IMG/VR virus record: IMGVR_UViG_3300046167_000659
Span: 1-64,000 of that record
DNA from: a virus
DNA: 64,000 nucleotides
Direction: 5' to 3' (one strand)
Under the pieces are notes generated by a model, which had not been told where the DNA came from, made no database searches, and saw only the letters and a list, made by a program, of their open reading frames with translations. The position numbers were made by a program, and so were the translations under genes. Positions 55,101 to 64,000 of the stretch are shown in pieces (position 1 is the first letter of the stretch; the number at the start of each line of letters is the position of its first letter).

Positions 55101-58100
55101 CTATAAACAATACAGCAAACTCTATGGGTCTTGGCTTTAAAGAAAAAGACCTTAAAACAGCTGGTGATGTTTTAGAGTTCTTAAGTAGTATAGAAGATAT
55201 AGCTAAAAGAGGTAGTGCTACAGCTTTAAAAAAGAAGTTTGATCAGTTTAGAACAGTTAAAGTGGATGGTAACAAACTTACTGATTTCCAAGGCAGTGAA
55301 ATAACACCTGAAAAAGCTGAAGAAGCAAGAGCATCTAAAGACTTAGAAGCGTCAGCAACCGATTTAATTAAAAAATACCAGACCAACAAGGAGGGTATGA
55401 CATCTAAAGAGTTGACCAATTTAAAAAGTCAATTTGTTAGTATAGGAGTAGAAGCTGTAAGTAGGTGGGCGGCTAAAAAAGGTGTATCTGTTAGTGCTAT
55501 TAAAGGTAATCCTGAAATAGCAGGTAAAATTTTAGATCAGCTTGGAAGTGTAACTAAAAACTACAAAGAGGTAAATCCAGTAACTAAACAGAAAAGAGAG
55601 CTTAGTACTTACATGGAAAGTTTTTTAGGATTAAGAGTTGGTACTAAAATAGTGGAAGAATACAGTAGAAAACTAAAGACTACAAGCGCTGATGCTGACT
55701 TCGTTAGAGAGATTGAAGATAAATCTTCCAGCGGAAACTTAAGTAAGAGAAAAGCTAAAGAAGAAGCTGAATACAGAGATCTAATAGACGTTAGAGAGTT
55801 TACACCCGCAAGAATAAAAAAAGAATTATTAGAAGAAGCCGTAGACGTTGGTAAAGACGCTGGTAGTGTTTCTAAGTTAACATATAAAACTACAGAAATT
55901 GATTATGCGCCAAAAGTAGCCGAAGCGCTGTTAGATATGCCTTATGATAGAGCTACCGGTAAATCTACGTTAAACTATGGTAAAGGCGGTGGCGCAGCTG
56001 AAGTTTCTAGAATGCAAGGTCTTTTTAGAAATATACAAGAGTTTAAAGAGTTTATAAAGACGATGCCAGAATACAACGTTGCTGGCCCAGAAACTGTACT
56101 TAAAACTATAGAAGGTCAAGAAAAAATTATAGATGTTTCACCTGACGCTAAAGGTTACGCCACAGGTTTAAACAACAAACTACTTAAATTGATGTACGAC
56201 AAGGTTAACGTTCAAATACCTGGTATATCATCTCCTAAAGGTAGAAGCTTAGGTAAAACGTCTCAAACTCAGGTGTGGAGATTAAAACCTGAGTTTAGAA
56301 AACCGTATGCAGAAACTTTAAGAAAATTACAGCAAGATATAGGTATTACTCCAGCTGGTGAGCTTAGTATACCCATGAAAGCTGCTAATAGAACTAAGTT
56401 CGGTACACTCTTACAGGGTTTAACAAAGGTATATGTTAGTAATCTTACAAACAAAATAGTAAGATCTAAGATTGAAGAATCTGGCATTAAAACAGCTAAG
56501 GGAACAAAACAGGTAATAGCTGATATTGCGGCTGGTAAGTCTAAGCGTATGGCTAGTAAAGATATTAAAGAAAATATAGCTAAGTTTAAGCCCAGCTTCT
56601 TAAAGGACCTAAAAGACATAAAAATGTATGAGGAAGGTGAGTCTGATTTTTACAACGCTCTATCATCTGGTATGAGTGTTGAGAAAGCTTTTAACTCTTC
56701 CTTTGATAAAACTTTTTTAACCAGTAAGAATGGCAAGCCTTTAAAAACTAAAAACGATTTAATAAAGTCTATTGAGTGGATTACTGGCGAATATGATAGG
56801 GCTAGTAGAGCTCTTTCTAAAGGCACTGAGCCAAAGTCACTTCAAAGATTTTTATACGAACAAGTTTCAGAGCAAAGAGCTATTGAGAACTTAAAGTACA
56901 TGTTAGATATAGGTAAAGACGGCATAGATTTTAACGACGCTAGTCAAATAAACGCTAGTGTAAAAGCGCTTGAAAAAGCTATTGGCGAAATATACAAAAA
57001 AAAGACAGACGCTGAACTCGCTGAAGCAGGTGCGTTTTTAGTTAAATCTTACGCTACTAACGCTAAAGTTGGTAGTGGTTTATTTGAGTGGGCTGAAACA
57101 GCGTTTGGAAGACAATTAGAACTATCAAATGGTAAAACAGGTACTCTTAGACAAAGTATATTTGGTAAAGCTGAGGATTTTATAGATCTTATTATAAAAC
57201 CTAACATGACTAACCCTGAGTCTATTAAAGTTGTTAGAAAACAAAAAAAGACTAAAGAAGGTCCTAGAATGGATTTTTCACATGTGGAGTTTAATGGTGA
57301 AAGAATAGATGTAGAAAGAGCTAAGCAAAGCTCAACAGCTGTGAAAGCTGCTATAAAAGAGGTTAAGGAAAGCGGCGTGATGTCTAAGGAAACACTAGAC
57401 ACTTCTTTAGACTACGCTAACTCTAATAGAGACTTATTTGTAGACATACTAGAGCAATTTAAGGAAAATGGAGACAGAAATGCCTCGGGTATGTTTTTAT
57501 CAGGAAGTACGTCTTCTATGGAAGGCATACTAAGAGCCGCAGCTAACCTAAACAGTATTGCTATAAAAGGTAAAGATTTCAACCCTGACAACTACAGGTA
57601 TGAACACAACCCTCCAGCAAACGTCATGAAAGTTTACGCTGTAGATTACTTAAATGGCAATATAACCAAGGCTGAACTTAGAGCTAAGCTAAACGACTAC
57701 AACGCTAGTATTATCCCTAAGGAAATGGATAATATTATAAACGAAAAATACCAAAGCTCCCTGCCTTTAGAAGCTATTATAAACACTTGGAAAAGATATT
57801 ATAACTTTAGTCACTACGGTAGAGACATAACGGAGCTTACTCTTTACGAAAAGCAAGCTGATGGAACTTATACAACTACTAGAAAAGGAGCTGGGTTTGA
57901 ACAAGCCTATAAAGACGCTCAATCTGCCTTAAAGCAAAACACGTCTACAAAAGCTTCTAAGGAATTTTTTGAAAAACCTAAAAGCGTTCAGGAAAGCATA
58001 GAAAACTTAAAATCCTTAGACAAAGCTTTAAAAGCCGGTAATGACGCTAAAGCCCCTGTTAAAAAGATTAGAGTGTTTGACTTTGACGACACGTTAGCTA

Positions 58101-61100
58101 GATCTAACAGTAAAGTAAATTATACTGCACCAAATGTAGAAGGTGGCTTCTCGCAAGGTGCTAATAAATATAAAGCTATATTTATGGTTGGTGGTCCTGG
58201 AGCTGGTAAAACCAATATAGGTAAAGGATTACAATTAGGTAGACGTGGATACAAAGTAGTTAATCAAGATATAGCTCTAGAGGCTATGAAAGCAGAATCT
58301 GGTTTACCTGCCAAAGAAAGCGAATACAATAAAGAACAAAGATCTATGAGATCTAAGCTTGGCGCTGCAGCTAGAAAAGCAGCTGTAGCCAAGTTTGATA
58401 AGTATGCTAAAAATGGAGACGGCATGGTCATTGATGGTACTGGTGCTTCTTACAACGCTACAATGAAAAAAGTAAAACAACTTGAAGACGCAGGTTTTGA
58501 AGTTCACATGGTCGTAGCTAATACACCTCTTGAAACTGCCATATCAAGAAACAAGGCTAGAGTAGAAAGATCTTTACCTGATTTTGTTGTTAGAAAAACG
58601 TGGGAGCAAGTGCAAGAAAGCGCTAAGAAGTATAGAGAAGATTTTTCTGATAGATTGTATGAGATCGAAACAACTGATATAGGTTTTGGCGAAGCACTTC
58701 CTGAAAGGTTTTTACAGAAGGTTTACTCAGGTATAACAAGAAATAAAGTTGGTAAAATCAATGCATCTGAGTTTGCAAAGCAATCCGATTTATTAGAAAG
58801 TCAAGGAGCTAAGTTTGATTTTAGAGAATTTAGTAAAGTTATAGACGGAGAAAAAGGACCTTTGTTTAGTGTAGCTGAAAAAATAGCTGCAGCAAGAGGA
58901 ACTGAAGATGTATTTATATTAACCGCTAGACCACCTGAGTCTGCTGTAGAGATACAGAAATTCATGAAAGAGTCTGGTATATCAATACCACTTGAAAACA
59001 TAACTGGATTAGGTGATGGTACTGCTAAAGCTAAAGCTAAATGGGTTTTAGATAAAGCAGGTGAAGGTTATAATGATTTTTACTTTGCAGATGACGCTAT
59101 TAAAAACGTTAAAGCCGTTAAAGACATACTAGGTCAAATAGATGTAAAGTCAAAAGTACAACAAGCTAAAGCGTCTAAAGACATAGATCTTAGCAAAACG
59201 TTTAACGAATACTTGGAGCTTAAAACTGGTATTGGAGCTCAAAAGAAATACGCTAGAGTAAAAGGCGAGGTTGCTGGAAAAGGAAAAGGTAAATTAAACT
59301 TTTTTGTTCCTTATTCTGCCAATGATTTTACAGGTTTGCTATACACAACTTTAGCTAAGGGTAAAAAAGGTGAAGCTCAAATGCAGTTTTACAAAGAAAC
59401 AATGCTGGACCCTTACGCTAGAGCTATGAATAACATATCTAGAGACAGAATCGCTATGCTAAACGACTTTAACGCATTAAAAAAAGCAAATAAACTCTGT
59501 ACCTAAAAATCTAAAGAAAAAACTACCTGGAGAACCTTTTACCCAAGAGCAAGCTATTAGAGTTAACTTATGGAGTAAGCAAGGTATGGAAGTTCCTGGC
59601 TTAAGTAAGGCGGATTTAAAATCACTTAACGAATTTGTAGAAAAATCTCCAGAGCTAAGCTCCTTTTCAGATCAGTTATCAAACATATTAAAAGGAGATC
59701 AATACGCTAAACCTGGAGAAGGTTGGGTTACTGGTACAATTACCACAGATTTACTACAAACTTTAAATACAACTAAGAGAGCTAAATACTTAGAGCCTTG
59801 GAAGCAAAACGTTAGTGAAATATTTTCTGAGCAAAACTTAAACAAGCTTGAAGCTGCCTTTGGTAAAAATTATAGATCTTCTATGGAAGGTATATTGAAA
59901 CGTATGGAGACTGGTAGAAATAGAGGTAACAATGCAGATAAGTTTTCAGGCAAGCTAGTCGATTGGTTGACAGGTAGTATTGGTGTGACTATGTTCTTTA
60001 ACACTAGATCAGCAGTACTACAGACGCTTTCTTCTTTTAACTATTTAAACTTTAAAGACAACAATATATTTGCCGCAGGAAAAGCTTTTGCTAATCAAAA
60101 ACAATACTGGAAGGATTTTTCTACATTGATGAACTCTGATTTCTTAAAAGAAAGAAGAAGTGGTTTACGTATAAATGTAAACGAAGCAGACATTGCTGAT
60201 ATGGCTAAGAAAGGTGGCGTAAGAGGTGTTGTTAATAAGCTTCTTGAATTTGGTTTTACACCAACGCAGGTTGCTGATAGTTTTGCTATAGCATCTGGAG
60301 GTTCTACTTATTACAGAAATAGAATAAAAAAATACGTGAAAGAAGGTATGAATGAGGCTGCTGCAGAAAAGCAAGCTCTTAAAGACTGGAGAGAAACATC
60401 GGAAGAAAACCAACAGTCATCTAGACCTGACAGAATATCAGCTCAACAATCTAGTGATTTAGGTAGAGTTGTTTTAGCTTTTGCTAACACTCCTATGCAG
60501 TACAACCGTATAATGAAAAAAGCCTATATGGATCTTAAAGATGGTAGAGGTAGTAAAAAAGAAAACATATCAAAAATACTTTATTACGGAGCTGTTCAAA
60601 ACTTGATCTTTAACGCTCTTCAAAATGCTTTGTTTGCGATAGCTTTTGATGAAGATGATGAAATGTCTGAGCAAGAGAAACAAAGTTCTTATAGAACATT
60701 AAACGGTATGGCAGATTCTGTTATGAGAGGTTCTGGTTACGTAGGTGCTATAGCTAGTGTCTTAAAAAACACGGCTATAAAGCTAAACACTGAGCTTGAT
60801 AAAAAACGACCAAACATAGAAAGAGTCTTAGTTTCTGACTTGTTAAAAGTATCACCACCTTTATCAGCTAAAGTTTCACAGATTCAAAACGCTTCTAGAG
60901 CTTACCAATGGAATAAAAATGAAATGATGGAAAAAGGTTTTAGTTTAGATAACCCAGCTTATTTAGCTGGCGGTCAAGTTATATCCGCAGCTACTAACTT
61001 ACCATTAGATAGATTAATTAAGAAGGTAAATAATATAGATGCTGCTTTGGGAGAGAATGTAGAAGAATGGCAAAGAATTGCTTTGCTAGCAGGTTGGAAT

Positions 61101-61199
61101 GAATGGAATTTGGGTATGCAGGAAACTAGTAAAAAAACAAAAAAATCAAAGAAAACTAAAGGCATAAGTAGAAAACTTAAAAAAAGAAAATTAAGATAA
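52199..61199 (+). CDS. Giant polyvalent ejection protein (zincin, HAD phosphatase with nested P-loop kinase), frameshifted once
   Basis: About 3,000 codons. Residues 1-40 (MFEYEGNEYSLEDVKQAASN) are an ejection-protein-like start. A zincin lies at 877-881 (HELGH in VGGHELGHAYFKAAF). A HAD phosphatase starts at VFDFDDTLA (1959-1967), is interrupted by a P-loop kinase (GGPGAGKT, 1998-2005; VIDGTGAS later), then resumes with LTARPPES (about 2242) and FADDAIKN (about 2297). The C-terminal 550 residues, helical with FANTPMQYNRIMKKAYMD, recall the end modules of polyvalent phage proteins. The frame breaks near 59479-59494 (one extra A). Such proteins are thought to enter with the DNA and counter host responses. 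Confidence 0.85.
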
Positions 61200-61221
61200 A
61201 TCAACATTTAAAATAAAAAAA

Positions 61222-61377
61222 ATGAGTTCACCATTGTACGCAAAAATAAGCGGAGCCTGTAAGTCCGCTGCTAAAAAAAAGTTTAAAGTTTGGCCAAGCG
61301 CTTATGCTTCAGGTTGGGGTGTTAGATGCACTAAAGCTGGAGGCCCAAGTAATTTTGGTAATAAAAAGAAAAAATAA
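61222..61377 (+). CDS. Small DUF5872-like protein, 51 residues
   Basis: ATG at 61222; begins MSSPLYAKISGACKSAAKKK and contains KVWPSAYASGWGVRCTKAG. The K-V-W-P-S-A-Y-A-S-G string is the core of a small basic domain found in many phages and giant viruses, of unknown role. The stop overlaps the next start as TAATG. Confidence 0.75.
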   Translation: MSSPLYAKISGACKSAAKKKFKVWPSAYASGWGVRCTKAGGPSNFGNKKKK

Positions 61378-61649
61378 TGTATAAGCAACCAGGAAATACA
61401 CCTTTAAATAAAGCTAAAGGCGGAGGTACACGTAAAGTGTGTTTACCTTCAGCTAAAGTAAAATCAATGAGTAAAGAGGCTAAGGAAAAAGTTGTCAGAG
61501 CTAAAGAATCTGCTGCCTCGCAAGGTAAAAGAGAAAGATCTACAAAGTCAGAAGTTAAAGGCGCACGTAAAAAAGGAGCTACACTACGTGATTGGTTTGA
61601 AAAAGAAAATTGGATTAATGTAAAAACAGGGGAACCTTGTGGTAAATAA
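61377..61649 (+). CDS. Small basic virus protein, 90 residues
   Basis: Contains KVCLPSAKVKSMSKEAKEKV and GARKKGATLRDWFEKENWIN. The RDWF...W segment occurs in basic proteins of diverse viruses, often beside the K-V-W-P-S-A-Y-A-S-G family as here. It may condense DNA or reside in the virion; unproven. Confidence 0.7.
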   Translation: MYKQPGNTPLNKAKGGGTRKVCLPSAKVKSMSKEAKEKVVRAKESAASQGKRERSTKSEVKGARKKGATLRDWFEKENWINVKTGEPCGK

Positions 61650-61655
61650 CATAAA

Positions 61656-61811
61656 ATGAATATATCAGATATAAAATTATACGCTATGAATGGTGGTACA
61701 TTAGGCGTAACTACTTTTACTCAAATAGAAGATTGGTTGAAAATAATATTATTAGTAGTAACCATAGGTTATACTATAACCAAGTGGTCTAGAGTTAAAG
61801 AGGAGGAGTAA
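61656..61811 (+). CDS. Single-span membrane protein, 51 residues (holin or lysis accessory)
   Basis: ATG at 61656; begins MNISDIKLYAMNGGTLGVTT, followed by a membrane helix (IILLVVTIGYTITKW) and a charged tail KEEE. It overlaps the endolysin start (TAATG). Size, one span and position fit a second holin, antiholin or spanin-like protein. Confidence 0.7.
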   Translation: MNISDIKLYAMNGGTLGVTTFTQIEDWLKIILLVVTIGYTITKWSRVKEEE

Positions 61812-62164
61812 TGAGGTATTTTAAGTTAGAAGAATTTGATTCGCCTGACGAGAAAGGTAGTGGTGGCAAAATGAGTGAAGAGCTTTTAAGCATGCTTGAT
61901 ATTGCTCGTAAAAAGTTTGGCAAACCTATAAAAATAAACTCAGGTTACAGAACTGTGGAACACAATAAAAAAGTAGGTGGGAAACCTTCGTCTTCTCATC
62001 TTAAAGGATTAGCCGCGGATATTGCTTGCGCAAACTCTGTAGATAGATTTAAGTTAGAAGGTATATTAAGAGAAGTAGGATTTAATAGATTAGGCGTAGC
62101 AAGTACGTTTATTCACGTAGACATAGATAAAAACAAATCACCCAATGTAATGTGGGTATATTAA
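61811..62164 (+). CDS. Endolysin, peptidase M15 family
   Basis: A 117-residue M15-type peptidase. Conserved elements are NSGYRTVEHNKKVGG, SSHLKGLAADI (zinc His and Asp) and the final STFIHVDID (zinc His). M15 enzymes cut peptide crosslinks in peptidoglycan (D-Ala-D-Ala or L-Ala-D-Glu type). No signal peptide, so release depends on the holin genes. Confidence 0.88.
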   Translation: MRYFKLEEFDSPDEKGSGGKMSEELLSMLDIARKKFGKPIKINSGYRTVEHNKKVGGKPSSSHLKGLAADIACANSVDRFKLEGILREVGFNRLGVASTFIHVDIDKNKSPNVMWVY

Positions 62165-62178
62165 AACATGTATAGCAT

Positions 62179-62307
62179 ATGAAAACAAAAGGAATAGGAC
62201 CTCAAGGTCTAGGATTAAAAGGAAATAACGGGTATAAAATAGGCTCTGAAGATGCCGCGCCTACAAAGAAAAAATATAAAAAAAAAGGAAGTAAATGTAA
62301 TAAATAA
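62179..62307 (+). CDS. Micro-protein, 42 residues
   Basis: ATG at 62179; begins MKTKGIGPQGLGLKGNNGYK and ends in a Lys-rich tail. It resembles the MKSKGLG micro-proteins of the duplication in its first residues. Last rightward gene before the terminator. Confidence 0.55.
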   Translation: MKTKGIGPQGLGLKGNNGYKIGSEDAAPTKKKYKKKGSKCNK

Positions 62308-62312
62308 AAAAA

Positions 62313-62334
62313 AGGGTGCCATTTCTGACACCCT
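62313..62334. terminator. Bidirectional terminator between convergent blocks
   Basis: AGGGTG pairs with CACCCT, with a short inner C-G, preceded by AAAAAAAA and followed by AATTTT. It separates the rightward late block from the leftward reductase gene and can end transcripts from either side. Confidence 0.75.
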
Positions 62335-62355
62335 AATTTTCAACTAACTAACTAA

Positions 62356-64000
62356 CTAACCATCGCATGCAAGACAATCTTCACTCATCGCTTGCTGTGC
62401 AATATCTCCACGTAGAACACTCTCTGTTCTCGTATAATATAGAGTCTTAACTCCGTTTTTCCAAGCATCAAAGTGTACTTTATTAAGCCACTTAGGTGTT
62501 GCTTCACTAGGAAAAGCTAAATTCAAACTAACTGATTGATCTATGTACTGCTGACGTAGTCCAGCTTGATTAACTAACTCCAATTGGTTAATCTCCTTAA
62601 AAGTCTTAAATACCTCTTTTGCTGGTATGTCGTGGCCCATAGTGATATCATCAAGCTCAGCAATATCTTGAACGCTACCACCATCAGCAAGGATTTTATT
62701 CCATATTTCATTTGTATTCAGTTTATGTTTCCTTAATAACTTTAAAAGCGTAGGATTTTTTCTTATAAAAGTTCCTTTAGCTGATTGCTCTGTAAACACA
62801 TTAGCAGCCCAAGGTTCAATACCTGCACTTACATTTCCCGACAATTTACTATTAGATACAGTAGGAGCAACGGCGCGCAAATGAGTATTGCGCATACCAG
62901 TGCCAACGCACCACAGAGGCTCACCATAAGTTTCAGCAAGATCCATGGAAGCTCTTTCACTTTCGATTTTAATTTGCGAAAAGATTTTCCTAGTTTCAAA
63001 CTGAGATAATAAACCTTCGAAAGGAATACCCTTCTCTTGTAAGTAAGTATGCCAGCCGAGGACTCCCAGTCCCAATGCTCTCCCTTTCTGTGCAGATCGT
63101 ATAGAATTCTCGAATCCGCGTAGTCCTTTCGCCCTTTGAATAAATTCTTCCATAACACCGTCAAGAAACCAAGTGGCGTCATAAATAAGGTTAGTGTCTT
63201 TCCATTCGTCATATTTTGCTAAGTTTAATGATGACAAGCAACAGACAAAGCTGTGGTTCTCATCGGTGTGTAATGCAATTTCTGAACATATGTTCGTCAT
63301 ATGTACTTTTAATCCGTTTTCTTTATATGCTTTTGGATTTGCTTTGTTAACGTTTCCTTTAAATAATATATACGGTTCTCCAGTTGCCTTTCGCTTTCTA
63401 AGTAGTTTACTCCATCTAGTCCTAGCATTCGCATCTCCTTGTTCAAGGCGTCGCATAAACTTATCACCCACAACTGCGCATTGATGTAAGTTAAGCGATT
63501 GTCTATTAACATCTCCTTTAGGTTCTCTGATCTCAAGCCACTCTTCGAAATCATCGTGTTCAATATTGATGTTAACCGATGCTGCTCCTCTTCTGACTGA
63601 TCCTTGATTAGTCGCGAGTATTGTTGAGTCATATATTTTACAAAAGGGTACAACTCCGTCTGATGTTCCATTTCCTGTTATTGTTGCGCCAGCGGGTCTT
63701 ATTTGATTAACTCCGATACCAACTCCACCGCCGTGCTTAGCGAGTAGCATCATCTCTAAATTCTTTTGTCCTATGTCTTGTATACTATCAGCCACATCAA
63801 TCCCAAAACAACTGATAGGCAAACCCCGATCAGTACCTGTATTAGATAATACTGGGCTAGCGAGGCAAAGCCAGCCGTTCCAGATGTACTCGAAGAAAGT
63901 CTCTGCCATTTCTGGCTTATATAATCTACGAGCAACTGTTTTAGCGACGCGATGGTATGCTTCTCTAGGTGACTCTCCGTCAAATAGATATCCCCCGGAT
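62356..64000 (-). CDS. nrdA: Ribonucleotide reductase large subunit (class I NrdA-like), 5' part beyond the window
   Basis: The frame stays open to the right edge, so more than 545 residues are visible and the N-terminus is missing; the Met at 63909 is internal. Landmarks: ASPVLSNTGT, GLPISCFG (redox Cys), AKHGGGVGIGVNQIRPAG, the active-site NICSEI (Asn-Cys-Glu), a C-terminal YYTRTES tyrosine pair and the EDCLACDG tail with the shuttling CxxC. It reduces ribonucleotides to deoxyribonucleotides. The small subunit is not in the window. Confidence 0.92.
   Translation of the reverse strand, partial: SGGYLFDGESPREAYHRVAKTVARRLYKPEMAETFFEYIWNGWLCLASPVLSNTGTDRGLPISCFGIDVADSIQDIGQKNLEMMLLAKHGGGVGIGVNQIRPAGATITGNGTSDGVVPFCKIYDSTILATNQGSVRRGAASVNINIEHDDFEEWLEIREPKGDVNRQSLNLHQCAVVGDKFMRRLEQGDANARTRWSKLLRKRKATGEPYILFKGNVNKANPKAYKENGLKVHMTNICSEIALHTDENHSFVCCLSSLNLAKYDEWKDTNLIYDATWFLDGVMEEFIQRAKGLRGFENSIRSAQKGRALGLGVLGWHTYLQEKGIPFEGLLSQFETRKIFSQIKIESERASMDLAETYGEPLWCVGTGMRNTHLRAVAPTVSNSKLSGNVSAGIEPWAANVFTEQSAKGTFIRKNPTLLKLLRKHKLNTNEIWNKILADGGSVQDIAELDDITMGHDIPAKEVFKTFKEINQLELVNQAGLRQQYIDQSVSLNLAFPSEATPKWLNKVHFDAWKNGVKTLYYTRTESVLRGDIAQQAMSEDCLACDG

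Noticed and set aside
63771-63983. 70-codon leftward frame at the right edge starting MTESHLEKH
   Set aside because: It is out of frame with the reductase, which is open across the same bases with recognisable family sequence.

Overview
The window is a 64 kb piece of a double-stranded DNA phage genome. It carries a large terminase, portal, scaffold-like protein, major capsid protein, tail-stabilisation and ejection proteins, holin and endolysin, beside a phage replication and nucleotide set. The host is most likely a member of the Bacteroidetes, probably a marine flavobacterium. This is inferred from low GC, A-rich leaders without Shine-Dalgarno sequences before most genes, a long fibre with repeated NVGIGTTSP-type motifs and a peptidase S74 C-terminus, and a FISUMP-like receptor protein. 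I see no sheath or tape-measure gene, and a portal / tubular / stabilisation / giant ejection protein order suggests a podovirus-like particle. No integrase or repressor is visible.

Layout. (1) 1-15.4 kb is transcribed leftward. First comes a replication and nucleotide block: GIY-YIG/MazG fusion, thymidylate-synthase family enzyme, primase-helicase, SSB, PD-(D/E)XK exonuclease, ERF annealing protein, sigma factor and DNA ligase. From about 9 kb it becomes a field of very small genes, mostly coupled by ATGA or TAATG overlaps, with a tRNA-Gln, several tRNA-like structures and nine copies of a strict 41-bp promoter-like motif. (2) 15.4-15.7 kb is a divergent non-coding region. (3) 15.7-31.1 kb, rightward: collagen-like fibre, receptor-like protein, GroEL and GroES, small virion proteins, a 2,727-bp tandem duplication (basic protein, holin, two fibre-related genes) and a 1,050-residue fibre. 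(4) 31.1-47.9 kb: terminase, portal, scaffold, capsid and tail. (5) 48-61.2 kb: adhesin-like proteins, ejection proteins and a giant polyprotein-like gene of about 3,000 residues with a zincin and a P-loop kinase nested in a HAD phosphatase. (6) 61.2-62.3 kb: small basic proteins, a membrane protein and an M15 endolysin. (7) From 62.35 kb to the right edge, leftward again: ribonucleotide reductase large subunit.

The early block makes nucleotides and replicates and recombines the DNA; the phage sigma factor could serve the repeated promoter; the chaperonins plausibly help fold virion proteins; the giant protein is probably injected with the DNA. At least thirteen single-base indels, twelve of them extra bases in short homopolymers, interrupt otherwise intact genes, including essential ones such as the portal and GroEL. 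I read these as mainly consensus errors and annotate the genes as single units.
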